Below are positions 34,700-44,568 of a stretch of DNA of 64,000 nucleotides, piece by piece; position 1 is the first letter of the stretch; every line of letters starts with the position of its first letter. The notes beneath the pieces were generated by a model. The model did not search any database. It worked only from the letters and a program-made list of their open reading frames with translations, and was not told the origin of the DNA. A program made the translations under genes and the position numbers. The DNA lies in contig NZ_CP159808.1 of assembly GCF_047717795.1 (NCBI RefSeq), forward strand, positions 2,046,001 to 2,110,000, given 5' to 3'. Origin of the DNA: Marisalimonas sp016777705. Lineage in GTDB: Bacteria > Pseudomonadota > Alphaproteobacteria > Puniceispirillales > Marisalimonadaceae.

Positions 34700-35479
34700 T
34701 TACTGTCTCTCAAGCTGCAGTTTTTTAATTTCCCCAATTGCCTTAGCAGGGTTAAGGCCCTTAGGACAGGTTTGAGTACAATTCATAATAGTATGACATC
34801 TATATAATTTAAAAGGATCTTCAAGTGCGTCTAATCGTTCGCCTGTCTTTTCGTCTCTACTATCAGCTATCCACCTGTAAGCTTGTAACAATACTGCTGG
34901 GCCTAAATATTTATCGCCATTCCACCAATAAGATGGACAAGAAGTAGTGCAAGAGAAACAAAGAACGCATTCCCAAAGACCGTCTATTTTTTCTCTTTCT
35001 TCAGGGCTTTGCCTTCTTTCTTTTCCATCGGTTGCAGGAGTGTCTGACTGAAGCCATGGTTTTATTGAAGTTAATTGTGCATATGCTTTTGATAGATCAG
35101 GCACAAGGTCTTTTATTACATCCATGTGTGGTAATGGATAAATATTAATATCACCCTTAATATCATCAATAGACTTTAAGCATGCTAATGTGTTTGTACC
35201 ATCAACATTCATTGAACATGAACCACATATACCTTCTCTACATGATCTTCTAAAGGTTAAGCTAGAATCAATTTCGTCTTTAATTTTTATTAATGCGTCT
35301 AAAACCATTGGACCACATTTGTCTAAATCAAGAGTATAGCTATCAATTCTTGGATTATCGTCGTCATCAGGTGACCACCTATATACGTTAACTTTTCTTG
35401 TATTATTAGACTCATAATCCAAAGGGTAATCAATCCCTTTTGTTATTTTAGAGTTTTTAGGCAATGCAAATTCAGCCAA
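34700..35479 (-). CDS. sdhB: succinate dehydrogenase iron-sulfur subunit
   Basis: SdhB passes electrons from flavin to quinone. All three clusters are coded: [2Fe-2S] ligands in CREGICGSC and the later LAC, [4Fe-4S] in CVLCFSCTTSCP, [3Fe-4S] in CHTIMNCTQTCPKG. I chose the TTG at 35479, preceded by AAGGAG at good spacing, giving 259 residues beginning MAEFALPKNSK as in other alphaproteobacteria. The frame stays open upstream to an ATG at 35560, but that start would overlap sdhA by 65 bp. It lies 16 bp after sdhA. Confidence 0.93.
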   Translation of the reverse strand: MAEFALPKNSKITKGIDYPLDYESNNTRKVNVYRWSPDDDDNPRIDSYTLDLDKCGPMVLDALIKIKDEIDSSLTFRRSCREGICGSCSMNVDGTNTLACLKSIDDIKGDINIYPLPHMDVIKDLVPDLSKAYAQLTSIKPWLQSDTPATDGKERRQSPEEREKIDGLWECVLCFSCTTSCPSYWWNGDKYLGPAVLLQAYRWIADSRDEKTGERLDALEDPFKLYRCHTIMNCTQTCPKGLNPAKAIGEIKKLQLERQ

Positions 35480-35495
35480 TTTCGTCTCCTTAGAT

Positions 35496-37286
35496 TTAAT
35501 ATACTCTTGTAGCTGGTGGTATAGACTGAACTTCATTAGTAAGAGTGTTTTGGTGAACATCTCTATAGTCTAATTTAGTTTTCATATTATCATTTAACCA
35601 CATAATAGTGTGCTTCATCCAGTTTTTATCGTCTCTTTCAGGAAAGTCCTCGTGAGAGTGAGCGCCTCTAGATTCTTTTCTTTGATCAGCCGATTTTATT
35701 GTTACAATTGCTTGTTGCATTAGATTTTCTAATTCTAATGCCTCAACTAAATCAGTGTTAAATATTAATGATCTATCTTTAATAGCAATTGAATCCATGC
35801 CTTTAGTTACTGTATCTATCTTTTTGACGCCTTCAGTCATTGACTCATTAGATCTAAAAACAGCTGCATGTTTTTGCATAATATTTTGCATAGAATTCCT
35901 AACTTCGCCTACAGCAGTATCACCAGAAGCATGCCTCATTCTATCTAATCTTGCTATAATTTTATCAGTAACGTTTGATGGTAATGGAGAATGCGAACTA
36001 CCTTTTTCAACTGTTTTTAAAGCTCTTTGAGCAGCCGCTCTTCCAAAAACAACAATATCTAATAATGAGTTAGTACCTAACCTGTTTGCTCCATGAACAG
36101 ACACGCAGGCAGCTTCTCCTATAGCCATTAAACCAGATACAACAGAATTTTGATCTTTACCTTTTCGTGTAACAACCTCTCCATGGTAATTTGTTGGAAT
36201 ACCACCCATGTTGTAGTGTACTGTAGGCAGAACTGGAATTGGCTCTTTAGTTACATCAACGCCGCAGAATATCTTGGCTGTTTCACTAATTCCCGGTAAT
36301 CTCATATGTAACGTCGCAGGATCAATATGTTCAAGATGCATAAATATATGATCTTTATTTGGCCCCACGCCTCTACCTTCATTAATTTCTATTGTCATTG
36401 AACGCGAAACCACATCCCTACTTGCTAAATCTTTTGCGGTAGGAGCATATCTTTCCATAAATCTCTCGCCTTCAGAATTAGTTAGATAACCACCTTCTCC
36501 TCTTGAACCTTCTGTTATTAAAACACCTGCACCATAAACACCTGTAGGGTGGAATTGAACAAATTCCATGTCTTGAAGGGGTAAACCAGCTCTTAATACC
36601 ATCGCGTTTCCATCGCCTGTACATGTATGAGCAGATGTACAAGAAAAATAAACTCTACCATACCCACCTGTTGCGAGAACAGTTTGGTGCCCCCTAAATC
36701 TGTGTAATTTTCCATCTTCCATACAAAGAGCTAATACACCTTTACATGAACCATTTTCATCCATAAGTAAATCTAGGGCTATGTATTCAACAAAAAACTC
36801 AGCTTGGTGTTTAAGGCACTGTTGATAAAGAGTATGAAGTATCGCGTGCCCAGTCCTATCAGCTGCAGCGCATGCTCTACGGGCCATGCTTTTACCGTAA
36901 TCTAACGTATGACCTCCAAAAGGTCTTTGATAAACTTTACCATCTTCTGTTCTAGAGAAAGGAACGCCAAAGTTTTCTAACTCCGTAATTGAAGGTATTG
37001 CATTTTTACACATATATTCAATTGCATCTTGATCGCCTAACCAATCGGAACCTTTAACGGTGTCATACATATGATACTGCCAGCTATCATTCTCACCCAT
37101 ATTATTTAATGCAGCACCAATTCCACCTTGGGCTGCCACTGTATGACTTCGGGTTGGAAACACTTTAGTGATACAAGCGGTTTTTAAACCGCCAGAAACC
37201 ATTCCAAGAGTTGCTCTTAATCCAGCACCTCCAGCTCCCACAACAACAACATCATGTTCATGGTCTATAATTTCATAATCAGACAT
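35496..37286 (-). CDS. sdhA: succinate dehydrogenase flavoprotein subunit
   Basis: SdhA oxidises succinate to fumarate. The 596 residues are full length: FAD fold VVGAGGAGLRA near 15-25, the covalent flavin His48 in RSHTVAAQGG, substrate residues in FVQFHPTGVYGAG and HYNMGGIPTN, and a C-terminal motif region ending TRVY. It is placed between sdhD and sdhB, the standard sdhCDAB order, with 18 bp to sdhD. Confidence 0.97.
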   Translation of the reverse strand: MSDYEIIDHEHDVVVVGAGGAGLRATLGMVSGGLKTACITKVFPTRSHTVAAQGGIGAALNNMGENDSWQYHMYDTVKGSDWLGDQDAIEYMCKNAIPSITELENFGVPFSRTEDGKVYQRPFGGHTLDYGKSMARRACAAADRTGHAILHTLYQQCLKHQAEFFVEYIALDLLMDENGSCKGVLALCMEDGKLHRFRGHQTVLATGGYGRVYFSCTSAHTCTGDGNAMVLRAGLPLQDMEFVQFHPTGVYGAGVLITEGSRGEGGYLTNSEGERFMERYAPTAKDLASRDVVSRSMTIEINEGRGVGPNKDHIFMHLEHIDPATLHMRLPGISETAKIFCGVDVTKEPIPVLPTVHYNMGGIPTNYHGEVVTRKGKDQNSVVSGLMAIGEAACVSVHGANRLGTNSLLDIVVFGRAAAQRALKTVEKGSSHSPLPSNVTDKIIARLDRMRHASGDTAVGEVRNSMQNIMQKHAAVFRSNESMTEGVKKIDTVTKGMDSIAIKDRSLIFNTDLVEALELENLMQQAIVTIKSADQRKESRGAHSHEDFPERDDKNWMKHTIMWLNDNMKTKLDYRDVHQNTLTNEVQSIPPATRVY

Positions 37287-37304
37287 ATATTTCTCTTTCT
37301 TTTC

Positions 37305-37688
37305 TTACAAAAATATCTTTAAAATACATAGAATTGATAAAACACCTAATAATATTGATAATAATTTTATCAACATAATTGATAGAACTTTTAATCCTTC
37401 AGAATGGACATAGTCTTCTATGACAACTTGTAAACCAAGAGAAGCATGAAAAAATAATGTCCCAATTAAAAGAATTAAACCTGTTGCATTAAAAGGATTT
37501 TGTATCCATAAAATACCTTCATCGTAACTGCCTAAAATTGTTATTAGTAAAGATGGAATAAACCAAAGTAAAAGAGGTATCATACCTATTGCAGTTATCC
37601 TTTGAACTTTCCAGTGACCTACTCCATGTTTAGCTGAACCTAAACCTTGAACTTTACCTAAATCACTTCTCATTACATTATTATTCAT
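37305..37688 (-). CDS. sdhD: succinate dehydrogenase membrane anchor subunit
   Basis: A 127-residue protein with three hydrophobic helices, as for SdhD. It has the alphaproteobacterial opening (GLGSAKHGVGHWKVQRITAI) and a haem-ligand-type His in FFHASLGLQVVIEDYVH near residue 81. With SdhC it binds haem b and ubiquinone. It lies 12 bp after sdhC. Confidence 0.92.
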   Translation of the reverse strand: MNNNVMRSDLGKVQGLGSAKHGVGHWKVQRITAIGMIPLLLWFIPSLLITILGSYDEGILWIQNPFNATGLILLIGTLFFHASLGLQVVIEDYVHSEGLKVLSIMLIKLLSILLGVLSILCILKIFL

Positions 37689-37700
37689 GACTATTACTTT

Positions 37701-38078
37701 TTAAAAATAAACAAAATATAAAGTTAAGGTTGTCAAAATAATAGCGTTCAAAACTACTATTGAACCAGAGATATAAACACTCTTTAACTCAAAACCAAGT
37801 CCAGCATCCCAAAATAAGTGACGTATTCCATTTGAGAAGTGATAAAATAGTGCAAAGGCAAATCCAAAAATAATTATCTGAACAAACCAGTTATCTACAA
37901 TTGACATAAAATAAGAATAACTTTCAATACCCATACTTAAGGACACTATCCAAGCAACTATTATGAAACTTCCTATCGACAGAGATATTCCTGTTAGTCT
38001 ATGAAAAATAGATAATATAGATGTTATTTGAGGTTTATAAATCTGCAGGTGAGGGGATAAAGGTCTTGGTCTATTCAT
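37701..38078 (-). CDS. sdhC: succinate dehydrogenase cytochrome b556 subunit
   Basis: A 125-residue protein with three hydrophobic helices. The SdhC signature is present: RPLSPHLQIYKPQITS at the N-terminus, FHRLTGISLSIG near 25, and the haem ligand region HFSNGIRHLFWDAG near 81-94. It is the first gene of the sdhCDAB-zapE-mdh-sucCD-sucAB-lpd cluster, all minus strand and tightly packed. Confidence 0.94.
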   Translation of the reverse strand: MNRPRPLSPHLQIYKPQITSILSIFHRLTGISLSIGSFIIVAWIVSLSMGIESYSYFMSIVDNWFVQIIIFGFAFALFYHFSNGIRHLFWDAGLGFELKSVYISGSIVVLNAIILTTLTLYFVYF

Positions 38079-38122
38079 TTTTTATCTTTTTAGAATTGTT
38101 TAAGTTAGCATTAATTAATTAA

Positions 38123-38150
38123 TAAATAACAAATTTAACAGAAAGTGCAA
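38123..38150 (-). promoter_or_regulatory. candidate promoter of the sdh/TCA cluster
   Basis: On the minus strand, TTGCAC (38150-38145), a 16-bp spacer and TATTTA (38128-38123) lie about 45 bp before sdhC. This is the only sigma-70-like pair I see in the 91-bp gap, but in DNA this rich in A and T such matches are weak evidence. Confidence 0.3.
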
Positions 38151-38169
38151 ATTTTAAAACTGGAACTAA

Positions 38170-39090
38170 TTAAAGTTTATTAAATATTATAATTAATATT
38201 GATATAGCTAATAAAATTATTCCTATAAATTCAGTACTTTTTATTTTTTCTTTAAATATTATTATTGATATAAGAATTGAAAAAATTAATTCAACCTGCC
38301 CAACAGCTCTTACTTCAGCAGCTGTGGCAAGTCCAAATGCTAAGAACCATCCAAAGGTTGCTCCAGTTCCACATATGCCCGCAGGTAAACTTGGTTTCCA
38401 GTATTTAAAAACAGCAACAAATTGGTCTTTTTTAAAATAAAATAGGTATAGTCCAACAAATATTGTTTGAAAAATAATAGCTATAACAGATATAAAAATT
38501 GACTTGTCTAAGATAGGAGCATCAACAGATATGATTGCCATTCTAAAAGTAACTACTGATGCGGCCAAAAGTAACCCAGATAAAAGCCCAACAATAGTTG
38601 ATATTGAAATCATTGAAGAAAATAATATTTCTAAAGTTCCTAATATAGTTTCCCCTTTTTTTGCAAAAGACAAAAATAAGACAGATATAACACCAAGACA
38701 AATCCCAAAAATAAGCGGATAGGAAAAAGCAACTTCTAAAATTATTACTTCTAGCAAGGCTATCAATACTACCTCAGTTTTAGAAAATCCAATACCAGTA
38801 GCAAAACTCTTATGAGAAAAAACTTTCATAAGGACATAAGTAAAGAGAACTTGAAATATCGACCCTAAAAAGCATAAAGTTAGAGAATAATTTGATAGGT
38901 TTGGAATTGAATTTCCAGGAATATTAATCCAAACAATCCAAATAAACATTGTAAATGGTAAAGCATAACAAAACCTGATGTAAGCCGCACCATAGTCACC
39001 TAATTTAAATATCATATTTTTTTGAAACGCGGATCTTGCTGTTTGGCAAGCTGCAGCAAAGACAGCTGCTAAAATCCAAACTATATCCAC
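38170..39090 (-). CDS. EamA-family (DMT) transporter
   Basis: A 306-residue membrane protein with about ten hydrophobic helices and two EamA-like repeats. The second repeat holds the usual end motif (FGLATAAEVRAVGQVELIFS). It is a distant paralogue of the transporter at 3437-4363. It stands between the TCA cluster and asd on the same strand but with 34 and 91 bp gaps, so it is probably an independent gene. The substrate is unknown. Confidence 0.83.
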   Translation of the reverse strand: MDIVWILAAVFAAACQTARSAFQKNMIFKLGDYGAAYIRFCYALPFTMFIWIVWINIPGNSIPNLSNYSLTLCFLGSIFQVLFTYVLMKVFSHKSFATGIGFSKTEVVLIALLEVIILEVAFSYPLIFGICLGVISVLFLSFAKKGETILGTLEILFSSMISISTIVGLLSGLLLAASVVTFRMAIISVDAPILDKSIFISVIAIIFQTIFVGLYLFYFKKDQFVAVFKYWKPSLPAGICGTGATFGWFLAFGLATAAEVRAVGQVELIFSILISIIIFKEKIKSTEFIGIILLAISILIIIFNKL

Positions 39091-39124
39091 TAATTCAATA
39101 AAACTAAACTTTGAATTATGAAAA

Positions 39125-40153
39125 TCAAAGTTTAGTTCCTTTTAATTTTTTACTAGCTAAAAGCTCTGCTATTTGCACTGTATTCAAAGCAGCACCTTTC
39201 CTGAGATTATCTCCTACACACCAAAAAGCAATACCATTTTTAACTGTTGGGTCTTTTCTTATTCTGCTAACGAACACATCGTCTTCACCTGCAGCTTCAT
39301 CAGGAGTGACATATCCTTCATCTGCTCTATGATCTATAACGGTTATACCTTCAGCTTCTCTCAGTAACTCTCTTACTTCTTTTTCATTAATATTATTTTC
39401 ACACTCAACAAATACAGCTTCACTGTGACCAATGAAAACAGGAACCCTTACACAATGAGCAACTACATTGATGTTAGGATCTAAAATTTTCTTCGTTTCC
39501 ACTTTCATTTTCCATTCTTCTTTTGTGAACCCATCATCCATAAAAACATCAATATGAGGAATAACATTGAATGCTATTTTCTTAGTAAAATGCTCAGGTT
39601 TAGCTTGGTCGTGAACAAACACACCTTTAGTTTGATTAAAAAGCTCGTCCATTGCAGGTTTTCCAGCACCCGAAACAGCTTGATAAGTTGAAACAACTAC
39701 CCTTGTTATTTTAAATTGATCATGAATGGGTTTTAATGCAACAACCAACTGAATTGTTGAACAATTAGGGTTGGCAATAATATTTTTTTTTACAAACCCC
39801 TCTATATCTTTTGGATTAACCTCAGGAACAATTAAAGGAACCTCGTTATCCATTCTAAAATAGGAAGAATTATCGATGACTATACAACCTTTTTTTCCTG
39901 CAATTGGTCCAAATTTTTTTGCAATTTCTGAGCCAGCAGAAAAAAGTGCAATGTCTACATCTTCAAAGTTAAAATCATCGACAGGTTTAATTTTTAAAAC
40001 TTTATTGTCACCAAAGGACACTTCTTTACCCATAGAAGATTTTGAAGCTAAGGCATAAATATTATTAATAGGAAAATTTCTTTCAGATAAAGTTTGAAGC
40101 ATCTCTCTTCCAACTGCACCTGTAGCACCAACTACTGCAATGTTATAAGTCAT
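39125..40153 (-). CDS. asd: aspartate-semialdehyde dehydrogenase
   Basis: NADPH-dependent reduction of aspartyl phosphate to aspartate semialdehyde, the entry to lysine, threonine, methionine and diaminopimelate synthesis. The 342 residues carry the nucleotide motif GATGAVGREML at 9-19, the catalytic Cys in NPNCSTIQ near residue 131, and His in CVRVPVFIGHSEAV near 245. It directly follows leuB with no gap. Confidence 0.96.
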   Translation of the reverse strand: MTYNIAVVGATGAVGREMLQTLSERNFPINNIYALASKSSMGKEVSFGDNKVLKIKPVDDFNFEDVDIALFSAGSEIAKKFGPIAGKKGCIVIDNSSYFRMDNEVPLIVPEVNPKDIEGFVKKNIIANPNCSTIQLVVALKPIHDQFKITRVVVSTYQAVSGAGKPAMDELFNQTKGVFVHDQAKPEHFTKKIAFNVIPHIDVFMDDGFTKEEWKMKVETKKILDPNINVVAHCVRVPVFIGHSEAVFVECENNINEKEVRELLREAEGITVIDHRADEGYVTPDEAAGEDDVFVSRIRKDPTVKNGIAFWCVGDNLRKGAALNTVQIAELLASKKLKGTKL

Positions 40154-41269
40154 CTAATTTGTTAATTCCTCTAATTTACGCAAAATAATATCCATCATAC
40201 CTTTTGTTCCAACTTTCTCTCTTCCGTGAGCCATTATGTCAGGGGTTCGAGGACCAGCCTCAAGAGCAAGTGAAACTGCCTTATCTATCAAGTCTGCTTC
40301 GTCTTTCATTTCAAATGAGTAACGCAACATCATAGAGAGACTTAATAATTCTGCTAAAGGATTTGCTAACCCTTTTCCTGCTATGTCAGGAGCAGAACCA
40401 TGAACAGGTTCATACATTGCAAATCTTTTTCCTGTATTTTTGTCAACCGAGCCTAGACTAGCTGATGGAAGCATTCCCAAAGATCCAGTCAACATAGCAG
40501 CACAATCTGATAAAATATCTCCAAATAAATTATCCGTAACTATAACATCAAACTGTTTAGGGTCCCTTACAAGCTGCATAGCACAATTATCAGCATACAT
40601 GTGGTGCATATCTATCCCATTGCCTTCTTTTATGTGAAGGTTTGTCATTACCTCTCTCCACAAAACTCCAGACATCATTACATTAGCTTTTTCAACTGAA
40701 GTAACTTTTCCATTTCTTGCTTTTGCGAGATCAAAAGCTACTCTTCCAATTCTTTCTATTTCTGGAGTTGTGTATAAATTAGTATCATACCCCTTTTTAA
40801 CTTTAGAGCTAACTTCTTCAATACCACGTGGTTCAGCAAAGTAGATGCCACCTGTTAGTTCTCTTAGTATTAATATATCTAACCCTGATATTATGTCGGG
40901 CTTGAGAGAAGAAGCATCCACTAAAGCAGGAAAAACCATTGCTGGTCTAAGATTAGCGAACAAGTCCATTTCTTTTCTTAATCTTAACAAACCATTTTCA
41001 GGTCTTTTATCAAAATCAACGCCGTCATACTTAGGACCACCTACTGCTCCAAATAATACTGCATCAGCTTCAATAGTATCAGCTAATGTCTCATCAGTAA
41101 GAGGGGTTCCATATTTATCGTAAGAGGCTCCCCCAACTAAACCTTCTTTTACATTAAAAGTAATACTTTTATTTTTGGCTAACCATTCAACTACCCTAAG
41201 TGTTTCATTTACAACTTCAGGACCAACTCCATCTCCAGGCAAAACCATTAATGTTCTATTTGATGACAT
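40154..41269 (-). CDS. leuB: 3-isopropylmalate dehydrogenase
   Basis: NAD-dependent oxidative decarboxylation of 3-isopropylmalate in leucine synthesis, 371 residues. The N-terminus is LPGDGVGPEVV, substrate arginines lie in LRLRKEMDLFANLRP near 94-108, and the metal/NAD region is VTDNLFGDILSD near 247. It sits between leuD and asd in one minus-strand run. Confidence 0.96.
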   Translation of the reverse strand: MSSNRTLMVLPGDGVGPEVVNETLRVVEWLAKNKSITFNVKEGLVGGASYDKYGTPLTDETLADTIEADAVLFGAVGGPKYDGVDFDKRPENGLLRLRKEMDLFANLRPAMVFPALVDASSLKPDIISGLDILILRELTGGIYFAEPRGIEEVSSKVKKGYDTNLYTTPEIERIGRVAFDLAKARNGKVTSVEKANVMMSGVLWREVMTNLHIKEGNGIDMHHMYADNCAMQLVRDPKQFDVIVTDNLFGDILSDCAAMLTGSLGMLPSASLGSVDKNTGKRFAMYEPVHGSAPDIAGKGLANPLAELLSLSMMLRYSFEMKDEADLIDKAVSLALEAGPRTPDIMAHGREKVGTKGMMDIILRKLEELTN

Positions 41270-41293
41270 TTCTTTCCTAACTCTAAAAATAAA

Positions 41294-41899
41294 TTACAGC
41301 CAAGGACGCTCTGAGGACATTTTAGATTCAAAAGATTGTATCTCTTCAGATTTTTCCATAGTTATACCTATATCGTCCAAACCTTCTAAAAGACATTTTT
41401 TTCTAAACGGATCAATTTCAAATTTTATAACAGATCCATTTGGTCTCCTTATTTCTTGAGAGGGAAGATCTATTTCAAGCTCTGGATTTTCTTTGTCTTT
41501 GGCGTCAGCCATTAAAGCTTCTCTTTGATCAGCTGTTACTTTAATTGGTAAAAGACCATTTTTAAAAGAGTTATTATAAAAAATATCAGCAAAAGAAGTT
41601 GAGATTATACATTTAATACCAAAGTCTGACAAAGCCCAAGGAGCATGCTCTCTACTTGAGCCACAGCCAAAATTATCTCCAGCTACAATAATATTACTTG
41701 AACGATAAGGTTCTTTATTTAAAATAAAGTCTTCTTTTTCAGACCCATCATCATTAAATCTCATTTCATCAAAAAGATGTTTTCCTAACCCAGTTCTTTT
41801 AATAGTCTTTAAAAACTGTTTAGGTATAATTTTATCAGTATCTATATTTATAAAGTTAAATGGAGCGGCAACTCCCTTAAGATTGACGAATTTTTCCAT
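41294..41899 (-). CDS. leuD: 3-isopropylmalate dehydratase small subunit
   Basis: The swivelling domain of isopropylmalate isomerase, 201 residues. Family hallmarks are DTDKIIPKQFLKT near 21-33 and FGCGSSREHAPWAL near 77-90. It works with LeuC, whose gene lies 21 bp upstream, to interconvert 2- and 3-isopropylmalate. Confidence 0.96.
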   Translation of the reverse strand: MEKFVNLKGVAAPFNFINIDTDKIIPKQFLKTIKRTGLGKHLFDEMRFNDDGSEKEDFILNKEPYRSSNIIVAGDNFGCGSSREHAPWALSDFGIKCIISTSFADIFYNNSFKNGLLPIKVTADQREALMADAKDKENPELEIDLPSQEIRRPNGSVIKFEIDPFRKKCLLEGLDDIGITMEKSEEIQSFESKMSSERPWL

Positions 41900-41920
41900 A
41901 TTCTATCCTTTTTGCAAAAA

Positions 41921-43324
41921 CTAGATTATTGAACCAGCGTCTGTTAGTTTTCCAGTTATAGCCGATGCTGCTGCAATTTCAGGACTTACTAAATGTGTCC
42001 TGCCCCCTTTACCTTGCCTGCCTTCAAAATTTCTATTTGAAGTACTTGCACATCTTTCTCCTGGCTGAAGTTTATCCTCATTCATAGCTAAACACATAGA
42101 GCAGCCAGGTTCTCTCCACTCAAAGCCTGCTTCAGTAAACATTACATTTAAACCTTCTTCTTCAGCCTGAGTTTTAACAAGGCCTGAACCAGGAACAATC
42201 ATAGCTCTAATGCCTTCTTTTACCTTTTTGCCTTTAATGACTTCTGCAGCCGATCTTAAATCTTCTATTCTAGAGTTAGTGCAAGAACCAATAAACACAG
42301 TATTTATTTCAACGTCAGAAATTTTTTGTCCACCCTTTAAACCCATATACTCTAGAGACCGTTCAATCTTTTGACGAATATCATCATCATTTATTTTTGA
42401 TGGGTCGGGAATATAGCCATCTATTGAGACAACGTCTTCTGGACTAGTGCCCCAGGTCACTGTTGGCTTAATTTTACTTGCGTCAATCTTTACTTTCTTA
42501 TCATAAAAAGCGTTGTTATCAGATGGTAATGACTTCCACCATTCCATTGCTAGATCCCAATCTTTTCCTTTTGGTGACATGGGTTTGTCAGCTAAATAAT
42601 CAAAAGTTACCTGATCTGGTGCAATCATGCCTGCTCTTGCTCCAGCTTCAATAGACATATTACAAACTGTCATTCTACCTTCCATAGATAATTTTTTTAT
42701 AGCTTCACCTGAATATTCTATGACATGACCCGTTCCACCAGCTGTTCCAATTTTACCTATAATAGCAAGTACTAAGTCTTTTGCTGAAACACCTCTTTGA
42801 AGTTCACCTTCAATATCTATAAGCATATTTTTAGCTGGCTTTTGAATTAAAGTTTGTGTTGCCAAAACATGTTCAACTTCAGATGTACCAATACCAAAAG
42901 CAAGAGCTCCAAAGGCACCATGTGTAGCTGTATGACTGTCTCCACAAACTATTGTCATTCCAGGTTGTGTGAAACCCTGTTCAGGACCTATAACATGAAC
43001 AATACCTTGCCTCTCGTCCATCATATTGAAATATGGTATTCCAAAATCTTTTACATTTTGATCTAAGGCTTCAACTTGAATCCTTGATTCTTCTTCGTCA
43101 ATACCTGAAGCCCTATCAGTGGTTGGAACATTGTGATCAGCGACTGCTAATGTTCTATTCGGAGAATTTACTGTCCTACCTGACATTCTCAAACCCTCAA
43201 AAGCTTGAGGGCTCGTCACTTCGTGAACCAAATGTCTATCTATATATATTAGTGATGCGCCATCTTCTTGAGTGTTTATTAGATGATAATCCCAAATTTT
43301 ATCAAAGAGTGTCCTGGGTTTCAT
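41921..43324 (-). CDS. leuC: 3-isopropylmalate dehydratase large subunit
   Basis: An aconitase-family [4Fe-4S] enzyme of 467 residues. Cluster cysteines are in GSCTNSRIEDLR near 347 and in PGCSMCLAMN near 408-411, and the substrate loop DSHTATHGAFG lies near 129-139. It is the first leucine gene after rplS, 59 bp downstream. That gap holds three A/T-rich AGTTAAT-like repeats but no obvious attenuator. Confidence 0.96.
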   Translation of the reverse strand: MKPRTLFDKIWDYHLINTQEDGASLIYIDRHLVHEVTSPQAFEGLRMSGRTVNSPNRTLAVADHNVPTTDRASGIDEEESRIQVEALDQNVKDFGIPYFNMMDERQGIVHVIGPEQGFTQPGMTIVCGDSHTATHGAFGALAFGIGTSEVEHVLATQTLIQKPAKNMLIDIEGELQRGVSAKDLVLAIIGKIGTAGGTGHVIEYSGEAIKKLSMEGRMTVCNMSIEAGARAGMIAPDQVTFDYLADKPMSPKGKDWDLAMEWWKSLPSDNNAFYDKKVKIDASKIKPTVTWGTSPEDVVSIDGYIPDPSKINDDDIRQKIERSLEYMGLKGGQKISDVEINTVFIGSCTNSRIEDLRSAAEVIKGKKVKEGIRAMIVPGSGLVKTQAEEEGLNVMFTEAGFEWREPGCSMCLAMNEDKLQPGERCASTSNRNFEGRQGKGGRTHLVSPEIAAASAITGKLTDAGSII

Positions 43325-43383
43325 TTCAAGTCTCCTTATAACTAGGAAAGCAAAGTATTAAAGTTAATTAAAGTTAATCGAAA

Positions 43384-43812
43384 TTAACTTTTTGAATCAG
43401 TTTCTTCATTAACTTTTTTGTCTGTTACTTTAGATTTAACTTCTTTTTTTGATACTTGAATTTTCTCAACAATACGAGCTGATTTGCCTCTTCTATCTCT
43501 GAGGTAATATAATTTAGCTCTTCTAACTTTACCTCTTTTAAGCACTGTTATTCCAGCGATTTTAGGAGAAAAAATTGGAAATATTCGTTCCACACCCTCA
43601 CCATAAGAAATTTTTCTTACGGTAAAATTTTCATTCAGGCCACCACCACTTCGAGCAATACAAAGACCTTCAAATGCTTGAACTCTCTCCTTGTCACCTT
43701 CAACTATTTTAACATCAACTTTTAGAGTGTCGCCTGCACCAAATTCAGGTAAAGTTCTCTCTGCAGAAATCTTCTCCATTTGATCTTTTTCAATTTTATC
43801 AATAACGTTCAT
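43384..43812 (-). CDS. rplS: 50S ribosomal protein L19
   Basis: L19 sits at the 30S-50S interface. It has 142 residues from the ATG at 43812, which is preceded by AAAGGG; an in-frame ATG nine codons upstream lacks such a site. The core RTLPEFGAGDTLKVDVKI and the closing KLYYLRDRRGKSARI are typical. A Lys/Glu-rich tail of about 25 residues follows, as in many alphaproteobacteria. It is the last gene of ffh-rpsP-rimM-trmD-rplS. Confidence 0.96.
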   Translation of the reverse strand: MNVIDKIEKDQMEKISAERTLPEFGAGDTLKVDVKIVEGDKERVQAFEGLCIARSGGGLNENFTVRKISYGEGVERIFPIFSPKIAGITVLKRGKVRRAKLYYLRDRRGKSARIVEKIQVSKKEVKSKVTDKKVNEETDSKS

Positions 43813-43866
43813 TTTATTACCCTTTCGTGATTTATACACATAACAAATTAATAATTTTTTTGCTAC

Positions 43867-44553
43867 TTAAGATTTTATATATTTTGACCATAAATCTGGT
43901 CTTTTTAATTTTGTTATCTTTTCTGACATTTTAATTTTCCATATTTCTATTTTTTTATGATCTCCAGATAGTAAAACCTCTGGAACTTCTATCCCATTCC
44001 ATACTCTTGGCTGGGTATATAATGGATATTCTAACAGATTACCTTCAAAACTCTCTTCTACTAAACCTTGTGAGTTTCCAATAACATTTGGAAGAAGTCT
44101 AATCGTGGCGTCCATAATTAGCTGTGCGCCAATTTCACCACCTGATAAAACATAATCACCAACACTTACTTCTTGTATATCATTATGAGTTAAAAATCTT
44201 TCATCAACTCCTTCATATCTCCCGCAAATAAAAACAACACCTTTTTCTTTAGACAAATCCTTAGCAAAACTTTGATCAAATTTACGACCTCTTGGTGACA
44301 AATAAATTCTAGGCCCATCATAATCAATAACTGATTTTAATGCCGTGTCTAGAACCTCTGGTTTAAGAACCATTCCATGACTTCCACCAAATGGCACATC
44401 GTCAACTTTGCCATTTTTGTCATTTGAAAAGTCCCTAATATTAATTGTATTTAAAGACCAAAGATTATTTACTAAAGCTTTGCCTGCAATGGAAAAAGCC
44501 AAAGTTCCTGGGAACATCTCTGGAAACAATGATAAGACTGTAGCATTCCACAC
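43867..44553 (-). CDS. trmD: tRNA (guanine-N1)-methyltransferase TrmD
   Basis: Methylates G37 of tRNAs with G36 and so prevents frameshifting. The 228 residues form the SPOUT knot with ICGRYEGVDERF near 111-122 and VGDYVLSGGE near 132-141. It starts with GTG at 44553, six bases after AAGGAG, and ends with the usual C-terminal helix domain. It lies 15 bp after rimM. Confidence 0.96.
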   Translation of the reverse strand: MWNATVLSLFPEMFPGTLAFSIAGKALVNNLWSLNTINIRDFSNDKNGKVDDVPFGGSHGMVLKPEVLDTALKSVIDYDGPRIYLSPRGRKFDQSFAKDLSKEKGVVFICGRYEGVDERFLTHNDIQEVSVGDYVLSGGEIGAQLIMDATIRLLPNVIGNSQGLVEESFEGNLLEYPLYTQPRVWNGIEVPEVLLSGDHKKIEIWKIKMSEKITKLKRPDLWSKYIKS

Positions 44554-44568
44554 ACTAAACTCCTTGTT

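Noticed and set aside
35480..35560. Longer SdhB start at the ATG at 35560
   Set aside because: It would overlap sdhA by 65 bp and add a non-conserved extension; the TTG at 35479 has AAGGAG at good spacing and gives the usual N-terminus.
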